NCBI GenBank assembly: GCA_029449245.1
Contig: JANATF010000001.1
Location: 1 to 64,000, forward strand
Direction: 5' to 3'
DNA from: Mortierella alpina
Lineage: Eukaryota > Mortierellomycota > Mortierellomycetes > Mortierellales > Mortierellaceae
DNA length: 64,000 nucleotides
How positions within the stretch are numbered: the stretch's first letter is position 1; each line of letters starts with the position of its first letter. Positions 58,965-64,000 of the stretch are shown piece after piece. The translations under genes and the position numbers were made by a program. The notes beneath the pieces were generated by a model that did no database searches, was not told where the DNA came from, and saw only the letters and a list, made by a program, of their open reading frames with translations.

Positions 58965-60430
58965 TGTCTATATATCACTATAGGTGATTACTTGGAGCCA
59001 GAGGGTGTATCGGCGAGTTGCTGCGTTGATTTCTCTTTGGACCCAGTGTTGGTGAGATACGAAGCAGACGAATGTGTGGTTTGGTGCCGGTCGGAGAAAG
59101 CTAGACAAGAACGACAAAGACAAGGACACGGAGGAAAGGAGCTGCGTGGTGAATGGAGGACAGTGTCGGACAAATGAATGCGAATGCGGATGCGAATGGC
59201 ACGCTGACAAGAAAGGACAAAGGGTGAGAACGAGAGTGTGTGCGTGCACGTCGGATAGACAAAAAAAAAAGGTGTGCGATTGCTGAAAGGCACGCAAAGG
59301 GGAGACAAGGGTGGAGCAGCAAAAGTACAAAAGCACAAAAGACAGAACGGATGTATTTATGTAATCCAGCGAGAAGAAACACGGTAAAAAAAGGGGGGAG
59401 GGAGGAGGAGGAGTCGTCGAGCAGGAGCGAGAGCAGAGGGCCACTGCTCATCATGGGCCATGTTCATTTGCAGCCTGCACTGTGCCATGGCTGCGACGCA
59501 CGGCCAGCGATAGGGGTCTCTTGCTCCTCTCGCTCGCTTTCGACAGTGCGTCCCTGTCCAGTACATGGTATATGCAGCATGGCTGGTACACCGTGCAAGT
59601 ATGTGCACCGCAGGTGTATTCGTGTGCACTGCTACTGCTCAGCACGTTGATCCACACGGGAAGAGGCAGGTCGCAGCTGGCACCCATACCATCTATTCTT
59701 GCTGGACTTGAAAAATAAAAAGGCTAAAAGATGGATTACGCCCGCCAGCACCCGCCCTCCTCGCTCTCCAAAGCGTCTAGAGCGTGCTCAATTATTTCAT
59801 ATCCGCGTCTCTGTGTCTGTTTATCCGTGTGTCTCTGTGTCTGTGTTTGTGGTCTGTGGAGAGAGAGAGTGAGAGAGTGACAGAGAGAGCGCGAGATAGA
59901 GACAGAGAAGTGGGGGCATTTGTGGGGCAGGGGCGGTGGGGCAGGGTGTGGGAATGTGCACGGTCGCGGGTCGTTGGCTATGCTGCGAGAGCAATCTCGT
60001 TTCCCTCGCTCTATGGTTCTGGGCGCACGCCCACCCTCGTCCTCATTTTCACTCTGCACTTGGCCTCTGACCTCCCACAGCCTTGTTTGTCCTATCTGCC
60101 CGTCCCAACGAACTCGTGTCAAATTTCCCTCTCGAGTTGGTGCTAGCCGAAGGACCTGGAGTTGGGCCGACGTGTTTGTCCAACAAATCCTGCCCAGGGG
60201 ACGCACGAGCAACCCTAGGCGACGCAGATACGTTGCTTTTTTATTTTTATTTTTTTTCTGTTTTCCTTTGAATACCGAGCCCTCGCTTTGTGCTCCCATG
60301 CTCAACAAGGCACACCTTTAATCCAGCGCGTACTATTCTGTGTGGTAGGGCATTATTGCGCAGAAGCGGATAGATCCATCTACCCAGACGCATTGTATGT
60401 TTTGCTGAATCGCCATTGCATATGCAAAGA
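58965..60430. other. Long intergenic region with microsatellites
   Basis: A 1.5-kb stretch. GCGAATGCGGATGCGAATGG-like repeats lie near 59180, GAGAGAG runs near 59865-59900, and T-rich sequence near 60238-60260. Open frames on both strands (for example 58968-59444 - and 59736-60308 -) lack any protein-like character. No gene is supported. Confidence 0.5.
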
Positions 60431-61411
<981 letters not shown>

Positions 61412-61840
61412 TCGCGACCTCTGTTTTTTCTGTCGCGTGTATGAGGCTGCAAGTAGAATGTTATAGGAGCAATGTGGAATGAGCACGGAAGATTGCACAC
61501 TTGATTCTTTCACAGGTGTACTAAATAGAGTACAGAAATACAGCAGATCGGCTTTCTCTTCTCTCCAAACCAACCGCAAAGTCCCTTGGCAAGCTGTAAG
61601 CAGAGCAAAATGGTCGTCTTCCATCAACAGGGGTGTTTTCTTTCAAACATGAACCAAACGAACCCTAACGGGTCTATACAAACATAAAAAAAATATAGTG
61701 AAATCAAGAAGAAAAAAGAAAAGGGAGGTATGAACAACAGAAAGGGCGAGTTGCAAGGGTTCGCGCCCTTGGGAAGGAAAATGAGAGTAGATGAGGAGAG
61801 GATGGAATAGAGTAAATATTAGGGGAACAGGTGTTCTAAG
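61412..61840. other. Spacer between SWI1-like stop and 2H gene start
   Basis: A 429-bp gap between minus-strand genes, with A-rich sequence at about 61678-61720 on the + strand. The in-frame open stretch upstream of the 2H start lies here. Nothing else was seen. Confidence 0.5.
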
Positions 61841-64000
61841 TTAGAGCACACACATCAGGTCGTCCAGGATCTTGGGGTGGATATGAGGCAGCATCGCAGC
61901 TTTTGTGATCATGTCCGTGTACTGCACCAGTAGGTGCTCATTGTCCTTGGACACCACCCGCAACGTCTCCACCGTCCGCATGCTCGCAGAGATGTACGCT
62001 GGTGTCCGCACATCCGCCAGCAGCACACTCAGCCTCAGCAGTCCACTCACGAATCCAGGCTGAAGAACCATGTATCGTCTAAACTCCGTCTCGGACAGCA
62101 CTGCAAGGTTATACGTCGCCAACATCAACGTCTCCAGATGCGCCAGCGCAGAGTGAGCCATGACGACGCCCGTCGACTGTTGCTCCAAGACTAACGTCAG
62201 AACCTTGGCCAGCATGGCCGAGAGCGAGACAAACAGCGGCAACAGGAACCCTCCGACGGGCCACTTTGCGCTGCCTTCATCTGCGGAAACGCCTGCTGCA
62301 GACATACTTCGTTGCGTCAACATCCGGGATGGCATTCTCCCTCCGTTCTGCTGCTTCACTGCTTCCAGGCCAAGGTCGCGATCCACGCTTGAGAGAAGCA
62401 TTCGGTTGTCGTGGCTGATACCCAGCTTCGCGATCGTCTCCAACGCCAAGCTGGCATAGTAGGTATCGTGCGCCTGCATGAAATCCAGTATCAACAACAT
62501 GATCCACTGTGCAGAGTCCGAGTTGAGTATGATCAGATATCCCGACAGGTTGGCTAGAATCGTCAAAACATCCTTCCGATGTTCCAGGATCGTCAGAGCA
62601 CCTGTCGAAGGCAGCCATCCCTCGGGAGCCTCTATCCTTGGGGCAGTTTCTGCAATCGACTCTGATACTGTGGCACCCGAACATGGTCCTGCCGATCCCG
62701 GGGTCAGATTCGGGTCCAAAGTCGTCGACTGCTCCCGTCCAAATGCATTGAGGGACCGCGAGAGCTCCTTCATCTGAAGGGCGAGAAGAGTGCCCTTCAG
62801 CACATCTAGGAACCGAGGGTGCCGGGCAAGATACTCGAAGTTGGCAGGCAGGAATGACAGGTTGCGAAGGATGTTTGAAATCGACAAGAACTGCTCTTTG
62901 CTGGAAGACCACTCTTGGAAGCTGAATGTCATCTGTGGTGCTTTCGAGCTGGAATCCTCGCTATCTCCCTTCTTCTCAGCAGAGCGGCGATATGACTGGA
63001 ATTCCATCAGGTGGCACGCCTCGTCAACGCTCGCCTCAAACAAATCTTGGTACGTGTCGAATCGACACCGCTGCGAAAAGATGCCTGCCGCGGTTTGGGT
63101 CGATAGAGCCTCATCCTCTGTTAGCCCCTCGGCATCCTCAGGATCCCGCAATGCGCCCGGAGTGCTGGTGCCGACTCTCCAGCTCGAGATGGATTGCTCG
63201 GTCAAATCTAGTAGAGTATCCAGCAGATCCGGACAATGGGCCAAGTGAAGGTTCTCCGATCCCTGCTTTGTCAGTGTGGAGAGGGTGTTGAGTGCGTTCG
63301 TCACTTCCAGCTTCATGCCCGACTTCAGAGACATGATCATCGCGTGAATGTCAACGGCACCTTCGCGATTTGAAAATGTTTAGACAAAAATGACAGAAGA
63401 GACTGATTAGTACGCCTTAACTTTGCAGCGATGCCTCCAATATGCTCTCAAGTGTAAATAAAAAGCACGCGCCTACCAAGATGTTCGCGTCCCGGTACGT
63501 AATGCGGGACACTAAACTTCTCCATGGCCATGATATCAATGCCTCCATACGTGTCAACAGCCCTTGTGAGAGGATGGTAAACCACCTCCATGGGGGCTAA
63601 AGATGCAGGCGATGGCGCATCTTCGGCCGCATCAGCTGCAGACGTCTGCGGCGTGGATCCGGGCTGAAGCGCTGCCGGTTTGGCTAAAGGATCGACATAT
63701 CCTTGGGGCTGAGGTCCGTGATGGCCATGGGGTAGTGTCGCTGGGAGGGTAATGACCGGGACTGGGACAGCCATCATAGCCTGCGCAAAGCCCAGGGTGG
63801 ACTCTGGGCCGCCTATTGAGGGTGAGGCTACCTTGGGCGCCACCTGTGAGACGCCATTAGTAGTTGCCACTGCAGGCCTCGTCATACTGGACTGATCCAC
63901 AGCAGAGGGGTCCGCCTGCGACACTGTGGATACTGCCGGTTGAGCTGACACTGGCGGTACCACTGATGTTGCACCACCACTCTGCGAGTTTTGCAGAGAC
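61841..64000 (-). CDS. SWI1: SWI1/ARID1-type SWI/SNF subunit, 3' part (runs off right edge)
   Basis: Partial gene: last two exons at 64000-63477 and 63360-61841, about 680 residues visible, 5' end outside the window. The visible N-terminal part is Pro/Ala/Ser/Gln-rich and disordered, then TYGGIDIMAMEKF. The splice gives EHLGAVDIHAMIMSLKSGMKLEVTNALNTLSTLT, the conserved fungal Swi1 segment. The rest is an armadillo-like BAF250-C-type region with LSISNILRNLSFLPANFEYLARHPRFLDVL, DVLTILANLSGYLIL, LALETIAKLGISHDNR and ALAHLETLMLATYNLAVL. Swi1/ARID1 is the large DNA-binding, activator-recruited subunit of the SWI/SNF remodeling complex in the nucleus. The ARID DNA-binding domain is expected upstream, beyond the window. 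The acidic insertion (EGLTEDEALS) is typical linker variation. Confidence 0.85.

Noticed and set aside
59736-60308. 190-codon minus open frame
   Set aside because: No motif; composed of repeat and promoter-like sequence; stops and starts do not fit any family.

Overview
The window is the left end of a fungal chromosome. It opens with about 325 bp of C-strand telomere repeat (CCCTAAAAAA, i.e. TTTTTTAGGG on the G strand, mostly a 10-bp unit). About 6.5 kb of gene-poor subtelomeric repeats follow, and then a dense run of intron-containing eukaryotic housekeeping genes to the right edge. Short GT-AG introns (about 50-150 bp) with CTAAC/CTGAC-like branch sequences, a GPI-anchored secreted protein, a VTC polyphosphate polymerase, an Alb1-like ribosome factor and a Mit1-like remodeler say fungus. 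Ferroportin, prenylcysteine oxidase, metazoan-like TBCD and a FAAP100-like gene suggest an early-diverging lineage (Mucoromycota/Mortierellomycota-like). That placement is inference.

Layout: telomere and diverged repeats (1-6.9 kb); a small secreted cysteine-rich protein; ferroportin (-) and a small membrane protein (+) diverging from a GA-rich promoter; RPP30 of RNase P (-) diverging from tubulin cofactor D (+); a large LRR protein with a possible F-box (-); an Apd1-type bis-His Fe-S protein (+) converging on MYG1 exonuclease (-); a giant PHD/chromo/SNF2 chromatin remodeler (-); VTC4 (-) diverging from ALB1 (+); mRNA capping guanylyltransferase and ARS2 in tandem (+); prenylcysteine oxidase (-); a single-pass membrane protein (-); a FAAP100-like protein (+); two unknown proteins (-); a polyQ-bearing 2H phosphoesterase (-); and the 3' part of a SWI1/ARID1-type SWI/SNF subunit (-) running off the right edge.

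Functional themes: RNA metabolism (RPP30, capping enzyme, ARS2, MYG1, ALB1, possibly the 2H enzyme), chromatin (Mit1/CHD-like, SWI1), and iron or metal handling (ferroportin, Apd1-like). These are not operons; most are independent genes, several sharing bidirectional promoters. Exon models were built by hand from splice signals, phase continuity and family expectations. Where stated, all phases close from start to stop. The least certain parts are the 5' end of the remodeler, the start of the FAAP100-like gene, and the two unknown genes near 56 and 58.5 kb.

No CRISPR array, tRNA, rRNA or recognisable transposon coding sequence was found. The most interesting leads are the 10-bp telomere unit with its layered subtelomeric repeats, a possible spliced transcript made of tiny exons in the subtelomere, the FAAP100-like gene, two GC-AG introns, and an 8-nt exon in the capping enzyme.
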